NCBI GenBank assembly: GCA_963704875.1
Contig: CAVPIA010000008.1
Span: forward strand, 248,001-312,000
Source of the DNA: CAMYOC01 sp963704875
GTDB lineage: Bacteria > Pseudomonadota > Gammaproteobacteria > Steroidobacterales > XN24
DNA: 64,000 nucleotides
Reading direction: 5' to 3'
Part shown: positions 24,954 through 34,220 of the stretch, piece after piece
How the letters are laid out: every line of letters begins with the position of its first letter
Numbering within the stretch: position 1 is the stretch's first letter
Position numbers and translations under genes: made by a program
The notes under the pieces: generated by a model
Database searches by the model: none
Told to the model about the DNA's origin: nothing
Seen by the model: the letters and a program-made list of their open reading frames with translations, nothing else

Positions 24954-26627
24954 ATGAAGAAAACGGATCCAAGACAGCATTCAAAGCGCATTGTCGACGG
25001 CGTCACCCGCGCGCCGAGCCGCGCGATGTTGCGTGCGGTCGGCTTCGAAGATGCGGATTTCCAAAAGCCGCAGATTGGAATCGCGTCCACCTGGAGCGAA
25101 GTGACGCCATGTAATGTGCATATTAACCATCTTGCAGAGGCGGCAGCGGCCGGCGCCAACAAGGCCGGCGGCAAGAGCGTGACCTTCAACACGATCACGG
25201 TTTCTGACGGTATCTCGATGGGCACGCCGGCGATGCGTTACTCGCTGGTCTCGCGCGAAGTGATCGCGGATTCAATCGAAACCGTGGTTGCCGGCCAGGG
25301 CTTCGATGGCCTCGTGGCGATCGGCGGTTGTGACAAGAACATGCCGGGCTGCGTGCTGGCAATGTGCCGACTCAACCGGCCCTCGGTATTTGTCTATGGC
25401 GGCACCATCCGCCCTGGCGCCGGGCGTCGGGACATCGTCTCCGTATTTGAAGCCGTGGGCGGCCACGCCGGCGGCACAGTCAGCGACGCGCAATTGCTTG
25501 AGGTTGAGCGAACGGCGATACCGGGCCCTGGCTCCTGCGGCGGTATGTATACGGCAAATACGATGGCATCGGCGATTGAAGCGCTGGGTCTGAGCTTGCC
25601 GAACAGCTCCGCTCAGGAAGCCGTTAGCGACGCCAAGCTGGAAGATTGCCGGCGTGCCGGTGAAGCGGTGTGTGAGCTGATCAGGAAGGGTATCCGCCCA
25701 TCCGACATCCTCAGTCGCGAGTCATTCGAGAACGCGATCACCGTAGTCATCACGCTGGGAGGCTCGACCAACGCCGTGCTGCATCTGCTGGCGATGGCCG
25801 ACGCCGCCGGTATCCCGCTCGAACTGGACGATTTCGCGCGCATCGGCGCCCGGGTGCCGGTGCTCGCGGATCTCAAGCCCAGCGGCCGGTATCTGATGTC
25901 AGAATTGATCGATATCGGCGGCATCCGGCCGCTGATGAAGACGCTGCTGGATGCGGGCCTGCTGCACGGGGGATGCCTGACCGTCAGTGGCAATACGCTG
26001 GCCGAGGATCTCGCTGCTGTCGAGCCCTATCCCCAAGGTCAGGACATCGTGCGTCCGCTGGAGCAACCGTTGAAGGCGAACAGCCATCTGGTCATTTTGC
26101 GCGGCAATCTGGCGCCGGACGGGGCGGTCGCAAAAATCAGCGGCAAGGAAGGCGAGCGATTCCGCGGCCGCGCACGCGTGTTCCATTCAGAGCAACAGGC
26201 CCTGCAGTCGATTCTCGACGGCGATATCGTCGCCGGCGACGTTCTGGTGATCCGCTATGAGGGCCCCAAAGGTGCGCCGGGGATGCCTGAGATGTTGAGC
26301 CCGACGGCGGCGATCATGGGCAAGGGTCTGGGTGACTCGGTGGCCTTTATCACTGATGGCCGCTTTTCCGGCGGCAGTCATGGCTTTGTTGTCGGGCACG
26401 TGGCGCCCGAAGCGGCCGTGGGCGGGCCGATCGCGCTGGTCGAAGAAGGCGACGAAATCGAGATCGACGCGGTGAGCCGGACCATCACGCTCGAGGTCGA
26501 CGAACAGACTCTGGCCACCCGGCGCGCCGCATGGAAAGCGCCGCCGGGAGAGACCGCCGGCAGCGTGCTGGGCAAATATGCTCGACTGGTCAGCTGCGCT
26601 TCGAAAGGCGCGGTCACAAGCGGCTAG
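24954..26627 (+). CDS. ilvD: Dihydroxy-acid dehydratase IlvD
   Basis: A 557-residue Fe-S dehydratase that converts dihydroxy acids to 2-keto acids in Val/Ile synthesis. It has the cluster cysteines in GIASTWSEVTPCN, GGCDKNMPGC and GPGSCGGMYTANTMA, and the C-terminal TDGRFSGGSHGFVVGHVAPEA. An in-frame GTG at 24921 would add 11 residues, but the ATG at 24954 gives the usual N-terminus. It is divergent from the main BCAA operon and completes the pathway. Confidence 0.95.
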   Translation: MKKTDPRQHSKRIVDGVTRAPSRAMLRAVGFEDADFQKPQIGIASTWSEVTPCNVHINHLAEAAAAGANKAGGKSVTFNTITVSDGISMGTPAMRYSLVSREVIADSIETVVAGQGFDGLVAIGGCDKNMPGCVLAMCRLNRPSVFVYGGTIRPGAGRRDIVSVFEAVGGHAGGTVSDAQLLEVERTAIPGPGSCGGMYTANTMASAIEALGLSLPNSSAQEAVSDAKLEDCRRAGEAVCELIRKGIRPSDILSRESFENAITVVITLGGSTNAVLHLLAMADAAGIPLELDDFARIGARVPVLADLKPSGRYLMSELIDIGGIRPLMKTLLDAGLLHGGCLTVSGNTLAEDLAAVEPYPQGQDIVRPLEQPLKANSHLVILRGNLAPDGAVAKISGKEGERFRGRARVFHSEQQALQSILDGDIVAGDVLVIRYEGPKGAPGMPEMLSPTAAIMGKGLGDSVAFITDGRFSGGSHGFVVGHVAPEAAVGGPIALVEEGDEIEIDAVSRTITLEVDEQTLATRRAAWKAPPGETAGSVLGKYARLVSCASKGAVTSG

Positions 26628-26668
26628 GCGACCGGAAAAACATCTAACGACGGGCCGTCGAGGATTTC

Positions 26669-29284
26669 CTATGCGGTTTCGGCGGCTGGCATCACGATCT
26701 CGATAGCCGGTTCGCGCAGGTTGTAATGCGAACTCATCACGCGTCCGTACGCGCCGGCGTTGGCGATCACGATCACGTCGTTTTCCTCCGCCGGCGGCAT
26801 CAGCCGCTCTACGCCCAGATAATCGCCGGTCTCGCAGATCGGACCCACCACATCGGTCAACTGGGTAGCGGCCTCGCCGACCCGGCTCAGATTGACGATT
26901 TCGTGAAACGAGCCGTACAGAGCCGGTCGGATCAGGGAATTCATGCCGGTGTTGATGCCCAGATAACCGACCTCACCCTTGCCCTTGGTCTGAGTGACTC
27001 TGGCCAGCAATACGCCCGCCAGCGCAGCGACGTAGCGGCCTGGCTCCAGCCACAATGCATAGTCAGGCAACGCATCACGCACCGCCTCCAGTGAGGCCCC
27101 CAGCGCGGCCAGATCCAGCGGTGCCTCGGCACCCGACTCCGGCACGCCCAGCCCACCGCCAAGATTGAATACCCGGACCTCGGGCAGGTGTTCCGCCGCG
27201 CGGGCTAGCACGGCCGCCATCTCGCCCCAGTGCCCACTATCGAGGATGCCGCTGCCGGCATGGACATGCAGACCGGTCACGCGCGCACCGCAAGCGCCGG
27301 CCAGCGCCGCCAGCTGTTCGACCTGGCTCAGCGGGATACCGAACTTTGAATGCTCGCCGGCAGTCTGCACATGGCGATGGTGTCCGCGTCCGGCGCCAGG
27401 ATCGATCCGCGCAAAGACTTCTGCCCCGTCAAACAATTCGGGCCAATGGGTCAGCGGGTAGAGGTTGTCCAAAGTGAGCTGCACACCCATCGCCAAGGCC
27501 TGCTCGTATTCAGCGCGGGGCGCGAAATTTGGCGTAAACAGCAACCGCGCCGAATCAAGATCCGGAAACAGACCACGCACATGCGTCAGTTCTCCGGCAG
27601 AAACGCATTCGAACGTCAGCCCGGCATCATGGACCCGCTGCAGAATCGCCGGATGCCAGTTGGCTTTGACCGCATAGCAAATCCGTTCCACCGCTGACAG
27701 AGATTTCAGCTTGCAGATCGCCTGATCCACAACATCCAGGTCATAGACAAACGCCGCCTGGTCGGCCGGCGCCAGGGCCAGCAACTCGTCCCGGCGTGTC
27801 AGCCACCACGGTTTAACCCGGCTGGTCTGCTCAACAGCCGCACCGAACAACTGTTCCCAGGTGGGCCCGAGCACCGTGTCCTGTGCGCCCTTGCGGATTA
27901 ACAGGTGATGCAATCTCTTGACCAGGCGGTGGGCTTGTTCTTCATCCACTACAAAGGTCAGGTTCAGATCGCTCGCAGCTTGGCTGACCAGATGGATGCG
28001 ATGCTCTTCGAACAACTCCAGCGCCGGACCCAGGCGATGCAGGATGGCGCGAATCTGGCGCCCGACCAGGCTGACCGCGGCACAGCCGCCAATGACCCTC
28101 ACCCGACAAAGCTTGTCCAGATCGCGCACCAGAGAATCCATGGCCTCGCCGTCAAGGCTGTTGACTTCGGGGTCGATAGACACCGTGACACTGGTCTCCG
28201 AGGTCGAAACCAGATCGATAGACACGCGGTGCTCGCCGAAGATACGAAAAGCGTGCGCCAGAAAGCCGACCTGTTGCCACATGCCGGAGGTCTCAAGCGA
28301 GATCAGGGTCAGACCCTTGTTGATGCTGATCGCCTTGACCCGGGGCGCGCCGTCGGTGGTGGCCGGTCCAATCCGGGTGCCCGGCATGTCCGGATGCGCC
28401 GTGCAGCGGATGTGCATGGGTATACCGTGCCGGCGCAGCGGCGCGACGCTGCGTGGATGCAACACCGCGCCGCCTGTGCTGGCGATTTCCTGCGCTTCAT
28501 CGTAATCGAGGATCTGCAACAATCGCGCCGCGGTAACGATGCGCGGATCCGCGCTGAACATGCCCGGCACGTCGGTCCAGATCTCCACCACCTCGGCCTC
28601 CAATCTGGCGCCGATATAGGCTGCGGAAACGTCCGATCCGCCGCGACCCAGCAAGACGGTTTCGCCGCGATGATCGCGTGCGATAAACCCCTGGGTCAGG
28701 ACCAGCGGGCCGATCCTGCTCAATGCCTGTTGAAATACCGGATCCGGTTCAAAATCGCAGGTGGCCGCCAGCGTCCGCCCACGGGCGTCGGTATCTTCGG
28801 TACGGCTCTCCAGCACTGTGCGCACATCCAGCCAGCGACAGGGCAAGCCACAAGCCTGCAGATAGGCGGCACCGATGCGTGTGGCCATCAACTCGCCCGC
28901 GGCCATGACCCTGGCATGCGCCCGCGGGCTGACTTCGCCCAACAGGTGGATACCGTCGAGAACCTGACGCAACGCCTTCAGATCGCCCTTCAGCTCGGCG
29001 ATCAGCAGTGGCTCGCCGTCCAGCGCCAGGTCCGCGGCCAGCGACAGGTGCATTTCCTGAATCGCATCGAGCTCGTGTGCATGCTCGCCGGCAAGTGCAG
29101 CGTCGAGCAGCCCAAGCAGCCTGTTTGATACGCCGGCCAGTGCCGAGTGGACTACAAGCAGACGCCCGTCCTGCAGACCCATCCGCGCCTGCTCGGCGAT
29201 CGCTCGCCAGTTTGCTGCTGTGGCGACACTGGTGCCGCCAAACTTGAGCACCTTCCAGGGCCGGGTATCAGTTTGAGTACTCAT
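26669..29284 (-). CDS. lysAC: Bifunctional aspartate kinase / diaminopimelate decarboxylase (LysC-LysA fusion)
   Basis: An 871-residue fusion of the first and last enzymes of lysine synthesis. Residues about 1-460 are aspartate kinase: VLKFGGTSVA, the substrate loop FIARDHRGETVLLGRGGSD, then ACT domains. Residues about 490-871 are a PLP group IV decarboxylase: PLP Lys in YAVKANWHP, HVHAGSGI, GGGLGVPE, EPGRYVAA and ICETGDYLG. Fusions of this kind are known from Xanthomonadaceae. The ATG at 29284 begins MSTQTDTRPWKVLKFGG. It converges with ilvD. Confidence 0.93.
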   Translation of the reverse strand: MSTQTDTRPWKVLKFGGTSVATAANWRAIAEQARMGLQDGRLLVVHSALAGVSNRLLGLLDAALAGEHAHELDAIQEMHLSLAADLALDGEPLLIAELKGDLKALRQVLDGIHLLGEVSPRAHARVMAAGELMATRIGAAYLQACGLPCRWLDVRTVLESRTEDTDARGRTLAATCDFEPDPVFQQALSRIGPLVLTQGFIARDHRGETVLLGRGGSDVSAAYIGARLEAEVVEIWTDVPGMFSADPRIVTAARLLQILDYDEAQEIASTGGAVLHPRSVAPLRRHGIPMHIRCTAHPDMPGTRIGPATTDGAPRVKAISINKGLTLISLETSGMWQQVGFLAHAFRIFGEHRVSIDLVSTSETSVTVSIDPEVNSLDGEAMDSLVRDLDKLCRVRVIGGCAAVSLVGRQIRAILHRLGPALELFEEHRIHLVSQAASDLNLTFVVDEEQAHRLVKRLHHLLIRKGAQDTVLGPTWEQLFGAAVEQTSRVKPWWLTRRDELLALAPADQAAFVYDLDVVDQAICKLKSLSAVERICYAVKANWHPAILQRVHDAGLTFECVSAGELTHVRGLFPDLDSARLLFTPNFAPRAEYEQALAMGVQLTLDNLYPLTHWPELFDGAEVFARIDPGAGRGHHRHVQTAGEHSKFGIPLSQVEQLAALAGACGARVTGLHVHAGSGILDSGHWGEMAAVLARAAEHLPEVRVFNLGGGLGVPESGAEAPLDLAALGASLEAVRDALPDYALWLEPGRYVAALAGVLLARVTQTKGKGEVGYLGINTGMNSLIRPALYGSFHEIVNLSRVGEAATQLTDVVGPICETGDYLGVERLMPPAEENDVIVIANAGAYGRVMSSHYNLREPAIEIVMPAAETA

Positions 29285-29412
29285 GCTGATTCCGTCAGTG
29301 TCTGAGCAACGAAGATCATACGCTCGGCTTCCATCCGCAATCCCGCTTTGAGTGGAGCAAGTATCATAGCGGCAAGGGCCATGCACAGCGATCGGGAAGC
29401 GTCGCCAGCGTT

Positions 29413-31629
29413 ATGAATCGATCATCGCGAACACACACCAAAACAGTGCGTCGGGCCCTGGCGTTGCCATTGCTCGCGCTGCTGGCGACCAGCGCAGCGG
29501 CTGAAACCGGTCTGGTGTTTGCCGTGGATACGGTTGAGGGCGATGGCTGGCGCGCAGACGACATCAGCGTATCGCTGACCCTGAACCCCGATGGCCGGGT
29601 AAGCGCGGCGCTTGTCGTTGCCGCGCTGCAGGTGCCAGATCTGGCCGGCCCGATAAACGGTATCGGCGCCCGCTGCGCGACGCTATCTGTCGATGCCGGC
29701 AGCATTCGCTGTTCCGGCATCGGTCTGACGCCGGGCAGCTTGCCGGTAGCGCTGCCGGATTTTGATGGCGCCCTCCTCTACGAACGCGACAGCGGCCGTC
29801 TGCGCTGGGATCTGGCGGCAAAACCAGAAACCGGCGGCAGCCTGCGGCTGCGCGGGTCTCAGCTGGGCGACGGCTGGTCGATTGCTATTGAGTCTGAGGG
29901 TCTCGCGATTGCGGATCTCGTCAGCCTGGCCGATCTCGCCGCGCTGCTCGATGAAAGCCGTTCCGGCGTGGCTGCTGACGGCAACGAGGCCTCATTGCCG
30001 GCGAACGATGATCCCGCACCGGCAGCGGAACTCTTCGGCAGCCTGGATCTGTCCGCGGAAGCGAGCGGCAGCAGCGACAGGTTCTCCGTCAGCTTCCAGG
30101 GCCGGGCTGATGGCGCAGGTGGCAGCAACGCCTCGGGCACCAGCGCTGCCGACGCTGTCGCGTTTGAATTCGACGGCAACGCCGGTGCCGCTGACGCAGG
30201 GCTGAATTTCGACGCCCGGGTGATTGCGAATACCGGTGAGGTGTATCTGGAGCCGGTCTATGTACGTCTGGACGATCATCCGCTGACGCTGTCGATTCAG
30301 GGCAACTGGTCGGAGGAAGGTCTGTCGATCGGGGACCTGCGCATTGCTCAACAAGGCGTGCTGAGCGGCTCGGGCACGTTGTTGATGGTGCCACCGGACA
30401 CGGTCATCGTGGATCAGGGAGCGCCTGAGGCCAGCGAGACGTCTGACGATGTCGAGCCAACGGCATGGACTATCGCCTCGGCCCGGCTTTCGTTTCCAGT
30501 GATCACGCTGCCGGGTGCCTACGATGTGCTGATGAAGCCATTCCTGGCCGGCACCGATCTCGGGGATATGGAGACCAGTGGCCAGCTCAGCGCAGACATC
30601 GATGTGCTTGACAACGCGCCGGTATCTATCGCGCTCAATCTCGACAATGTCCACATGGATGATCGCAGCGGCCGCCTCGGTCTATACGGTCTGTCAAGCC
30701 AGTTCGGCTGGGACAAGGGTCGCAAGGACACGGCCGAAGAGCCGGTGCTGATTTCATGGCAGGGCGGCTTCGTCTACGGCATCTCTCTGGGTCCGACGCG
30801 TCTCGAATTCGCGGTCGAACCCGGCCAGTGGCGTTTGCGGGAACCCGGCCTCATCCCGTTCCTGAACGGCGGTGTGGCTATCGATACGCTGGAGATCGGC
30901 GACTTCACGCCCGGCAATGCCCGGGTCGCCATCGACGCGCGATTACAACCGGTGAGCATGCGCGCGCTGACTCGCGCGCTGGACTGGCCGCCCTTGTCAG
31001 GCAGTCTTTCCGGGGTGATCCCCAGCATGAGCTATGTCGATGGTGCGCTGACCTTCGGCGGCGAGCTGAGTGCGCAGATGTTCGACGGTGAAATCACGGT
31101 GAGCAATTTCCGTCTGCGAGAACCGTTCAACCCGGGATCGCGGCTGGAAGCTGACATCGAGATCGAAGATCTGGATCTCAGGCTGGTGACGGAGGCCCTT
31201 TCCTTCGGCCTGATCACCGGCAAACTGGATGGCTATGTCCGGGGATTGAGGATGTACGACTGGACTCCGGTGGCATTCGATGCGCGTTTGTTTACACCGC
31301 CGGATGACCGCAGCAAACACCGCATCAGCCAGCGCGCGGTCGATAACATCGCCAACCTCGGCGGTGGCGGCGGGGCTGCCGCGCTGTCGAAGGGTTTTCT
31401 CAAGTTCTTTGAGCAATTCTCCTACAGCGGTATCAGTTTCGGCTGCAAGATGCGCGACGATACCTGCGAGATGTCCGGACTCGAGAATCAGGGCAACAGC
31501 TATGTGATTCTTAAGGGCAAAGGCCTGCCGCAGATCAATGTGGTCGGTTATGCGCGGCGCGCCAGCTGGTCAACAATTGTCGAACAGTTAAAAGGCATCA
31601 TCGAATCCGAAGGCCCTGTTGTAGAATAG
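29413..31629 (+). CDS. ydbH: YdbH-like AsmA-type envelope protein
   Basis: A 738-residue exported protein. It has a basic N-terminus and a hydrophobic segment (ALALPLLALLATSAAAET) that is either a signal peptide or an anchor. A long beta-rich body follows, and the C-terminal part (FDGEITVSNFRLREPF; LITGKLDGYVRGLRMYDWTPVAFDARL; NIANLGGGGG) resembles the YdbH/DUF3971-type AsmA-like end. E. coli YdbH helps move phospholipids between membranes with YnbE. The next gene is a DUF1318/YdbL-like lipoprotein, as in the ydbH-ynbE-ydbL cluster, which supports the call. Confidence 0.7.
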   Translation: MNRSSRTHTKTVRRALALPLLALLATSAAAETGLVFAVDTVEGDGWRADDISVSLTLNPDGRVSAALVVAALQVPDLAGPINGIGARCATLSVDAGSIRCSGIGLTPGSLPVALPDFDGALLYERDSGRLRWDLAAKPETGGSLRLRGSQLGDGWSIAIESEGLAIADLVSLADLAALLDESRSGVAADGNEASLPANDDPAPAAELFGSLDLSAEASGSSDRFSVSFQGRADGAGGSNASGTSAADAVAFEFDGNAGAADAGLNFDARVIANTGEVYLEPVYVRLDDHPLTLSIQGNWSEEGLSIGDLRIAQQGVLSGSGTLLMVPPDTVIVDQGAPEASETSDDVEPTAWTIASARLSFPVITLPGAYDVLMKPFLAGTDLGDMETSGQLSADIDVLDNAPVSIALNLDNVHMDDRSGRLGLYGLSSQFGWDKGRKDTAEEPVLISWQGGFVYGISLGPTRLEFAVEPGQWRLREPGLIPFLNGGVAIDTLEIGDFTPGNARVAIDARLQPVSMRALTRALDWPPLSGSLSGVIPSMSYVDGALTFGGELSAQMFDGEITVSNFRLREPFNPGSRLEADIEIEDLDLRLVTEALSFGLITGKLDGYVRGLRMYDWTPVAFDARLFTPPDDRSKHRISQRAVDNIANLGGGGGAAALSKGFLKFFEQFSYSGISFGCKMRDDTCEMSGLENQGNSYVILKGKGLPQINVVGYARRASWSTIVEQLKGIIESEGPVVE

Positions 31630-31672
31630 ACTGAGGCGTCCGGTCCCGGGTCACGACCGAGGAGAACACAAC

Positions 31673-32278
31673 ATGTTCCGTTTCCACGCAAAACTATTGA
31701 TCGCAGCCACGGCATTGCTTGCCGCCTGTGTGACGATAAACGTCTACTTCCCCGCGGCAGCTGCAGAAAAAGCTGCGGACCGCATTATCGATGATGTCTG
31801 GGGCCCCGCGGCCGAGGCCGCCAACGGTAAAACCCAGAGCGCATTGTTCGACACTATCGATCTTGCGACACCGGTTCGCCTGGCGGCCAATAACGTACTG
31901 GAGTTCCTGATTCCGAGCGCGCAGGCCCAGGTGGACTTTGATGTCGACACCCCGGAGATCCGCGCGCTGACGTCATCGATGAATGCGCGCTTCAAGAAGA
32001 TGGAGCCTTTTTATGCCTCCGGCGCGATCGGCCTGACCGCCGATGCGATGATCGACATCCGTGATCGCAACCTGGTGCCCCTGGCCGAGCGAAACTCGTT
32101 GCGTCAGCTGGTCGATGCCGAAAACAAAGACCGCAATGCTTTGTACAAGGCGATTGCGGTGGCCAATGGTCATCCTGAATGGGAGGATCAGATCCGCGAG
32201 ACCTTCGCTCAGCGCTGGATCGCCAAGGCCGCACCCGGCTGGTACTACCGCAAGGGTGGCGACTGGGTGAAGAAGTAG
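31673..32278 (+). CDS. ydbL: YdbL-like DUF1318 lipoprotein
   Basis: A 201-residue protein with a lipobox (LLAAC, Cys near residue 19) followed by VTINVYFPAAAAEKAADRI, typical of proteobacterial DUF1318 lipoproteins. The C-terminal domain (TPEIRALTSSMNARF to the WYYRKGGDWVKK end) matches YdbL. No separate ynbE gene is present; the short TINVYF strand after the lipid anchor might play the YnbE part, which is inference. A strong RBS (GAGGAG) precedes the ATG, 43 nt after ydbH. Confidence 0.78.
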   Translation: MFRFHAKLLIAATALLAACVTINVYFPAAAAEKAADRIIDDVWGPAAEAANGKTQSALFDTIDLATPVRLAANNVLEFLIPSAQAQVDFDVDTPEIRALTSSMNARFKKMEPFYASGAIGLTADAMIDIRDRNLVPLAERNSLRQLVDAENKDRNALYKAIAVANGHPEWEDQIRETFAQRWIAKAAPGWYYRKGGDWVKK

Positions 32279-32366
32279 CCGGTGACAACCACCTTGTCCC
32301 GGTCAGACGGCATGGAGCCGCCGGACTCGAGCCACAGTTTCTTATGGCGCTAGCGACGCTAGCGAA

Positions 32367-32389
32367 AAAACCCCGCCCCGGCGGGGTTT
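32367..32389 (+). terminator. Intrinsic terminator after ydbL
   Basis: Stem AAACCCCGCC / GGCGGGGTTT with a 2-nt loop and flanking A and T runs, 90 nt after the ydbL stop. It separates the ydbH-ydbL transcript from the export operon. Confidence 0.8.
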
Positions 32390-32597
32390 CCATTATCTGT
32401 TTTCGTTACTGGTCAGTCGTTAGTGGTCAGAAGTCATTGCTTTCCGACACCCTTCAGGCCGATGCACGCGAAATCAGTCAGGTGTGCGTCACACGGTTTT
32501 GCAAAAATCGATGTCCTCCGCTGCCGGATCCGACGGGCAGCCAACTTGCATCAGCGAAATGCACAAGGTCTACTTCCCTCACAAAAGGGGGCTGGGC

Positions 32598-34205
32598 TTG
32601 CTTGTTAAACCTGTAGTCATGTGGCGCGTACTTGTGCTGGCCGCCGGCATTCTGCTCGGTGGCTGCACGCAGCTCGGCGCGGACTATCAGCCGCCCGAGC
32701 TCCAGGTTCAGGACACATGGGGGCTACCCGAAGGGACGGGTCTCGACACGAACCCGGACGACCTGGTCACCTGGTGGAAGGCCTTTGAGGATCCGACCCT
32801 CACCAGCCTGGTCGAGCATGCCTACCAACACAATTACAGCCTCGAAGTGGCCGGGCTGAGGGTGCTCCAGGCACGCGCCCAGCTCGGCATCGCGATCGGC
32901 ACCGCTTATCCGCAGTCGCAGACCGCCAGCGGTAGTGTAATCGGCGTCAGCGCCAGCGAAGCAAATGCCAATACCAGCGCCGGCGATCTGAGCTACTGGC
33001 AGTACGACATTGCGGCAAACGTGGGCTGGGAACCGGATTTCTGGGGCCGTTTCCGCAACGGTATCGAATCCGCCGACGCCAGCTTTCTCGCCTCGGTAGC
33101 TAATTATGACGACGCGCTGGTGCTGCTGACATCACAGGTGGTCAGGATCTACGCGGCGATCCGCACGATCGAGGAACGGCTGCGCATCGCGCGCGAGAAT
33201 CTGGTGTTGCAGCAGCGCAGCTACGACATTGCCGAGGTCAAGTTTCGCAATGGTGAAGACTCGGAGCTGGACATGCAGCAGGCGCTGACCTTGCTGCTAA
33301 GCACCGAGGCGACGGTGCCGGCGCTGCAGGCGCAGCTGGTGCAGACGCGCAACGCGCTGGCCACGTTGTTGTCGATCCCAACCAACGAGGTCGGCGCCCT
33401 GCTCGGTGAGCCGAGCAACATCCCGACATTACCGGAGTCGGTCGCTATCGGCGCGCCGGCCGATCTGCTCCGGCGACGCCCGGATGTGCGTCAGGCCGAA
33501 CTGCAAGCCGTGGCCCAAAGCAAGCTGATTGGCGTGGCCGAAGCCGACCTGTATCCGTCTTTCGTGTTGACCGGCACCGTGGGTCTGGCCGCTGCAGGCA
33601 GCACCAATACCACGCGCACCGGTGACAGCGGATTTGACCAGATGTTTGACAGTGACGCGCTGCAGTTTGGTGGCGGACCGGGATTCAGCTGGAATCTGTT
33701 CAACTACGGACGGATCAAGAACGCGGTCCGGGTACAGGATGCGGTTTTTCAGCAGTCGCTGGTCAACTACCAGGACACCGTGCTGCGCGCGGCACAGGAG
33801 GTTGAAGACGCCATCGTCGACTATCTCAATGGTAAGCGGCAGACCGAAATCCTCGAACGCACGGTGACCTCTGCAAAGCGCTCGACGGAACTGTCGACGC
33901 TACGCTACCGCGAGGGATTCTCGGACTATCAGCGTGTGCTGGATGCGCAACAGTCATTGTTTACCCAGCAGCAACGGTACGTCGACGCCCAGGGTCAGAC
34001 AGTGAGCAGCCTGGTTGCGCTATACAAGGCGCTCGGCGGTGGCTGGCAGATCCGCGAGGGCGAGGATTTCGTCGACGACACGATCAAACAACAGATGCGC
34101 GAACGCACGGATTGGGGCGGGCTGCTCGATACCGAAGCCACCGATCCGGCCATGCCCCAGGGCAAGGGCGATGGCGAGGGCACGTTCCGCAAGCCGGACT
34201 GGTAA
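32598..34205 (+). CDS. Outer membrane efflux lipoprotein (OprM/NodT family)
   Basis: A TolC-like outer membrane channel of about 535 residues. A lipoprotein signal (WRVLVLAAGILLGGC) is followed by GADYQPPE, WWKAFEDPTLTSLVEHAYQHN, PDLLRRRPDVRQAE and two OEP repeats. The start is ambiguous: TTG at 32598 has GGGGG 6 nt upstream, while the ATG at 32619 has no clear RBS; both keep the lipobox. It is the first gene of a three-gene export set, 15 nt before the HlyD-like gene. Confidence 0.88.
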   Translation: MLVKPVVMWRVLVLAAGILLGGCTQLGADYQPPELQVQDTWGLPEGTGLDTNPDDLVTWWKAFEDPTLTSLVEHAYQHNYSLEVAGLRVLQARAQLGIAIGTAYPQSQTASGSVIGVSASEANANTSAGDLSYWQYDIAANVGWEPDFWGRFRNGIESADASFLASVANYDDALVLLTSQVVRIYAAIRTIEERLRIARENLVLQQRSYDIAEVKFRNGEDSELDMQQALTLLLSTEATVPALQAQLVQTRNALATLLSIPTNEVGALLGEPSNIPTLPESVAIGAPADLLRRRPDVRQAELQAVAQSKLIGVAEADLYPSFVLTGTVGLAAAGSTNTTRTGDSGFDQMFDSDALQFGGGPGFSWNLFNYGRIKNAVRVQDAVFQQSLVNYQDTVLRAAQEVEDAIVDYLNGKRQTEILERTVTSAKRSTELSTLRYREGFSDYQRVLDAQQSLFTQQQRYVDAQGQTVSSLVALYKALGGGWQIREGEDFVDDTIKQQMRERTDWGGLLDTEATDPAMPQGKGDGEGTFRKPDW

Positions 34206-34220
34206 GCGATCAGGTACCCC

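Noticed and set aside
29285..29412. Lysine riboswitch before lysAC
   Set aside because: The 128-nt divergent gap is too short and lacks lysine-riboswitch core sequences.
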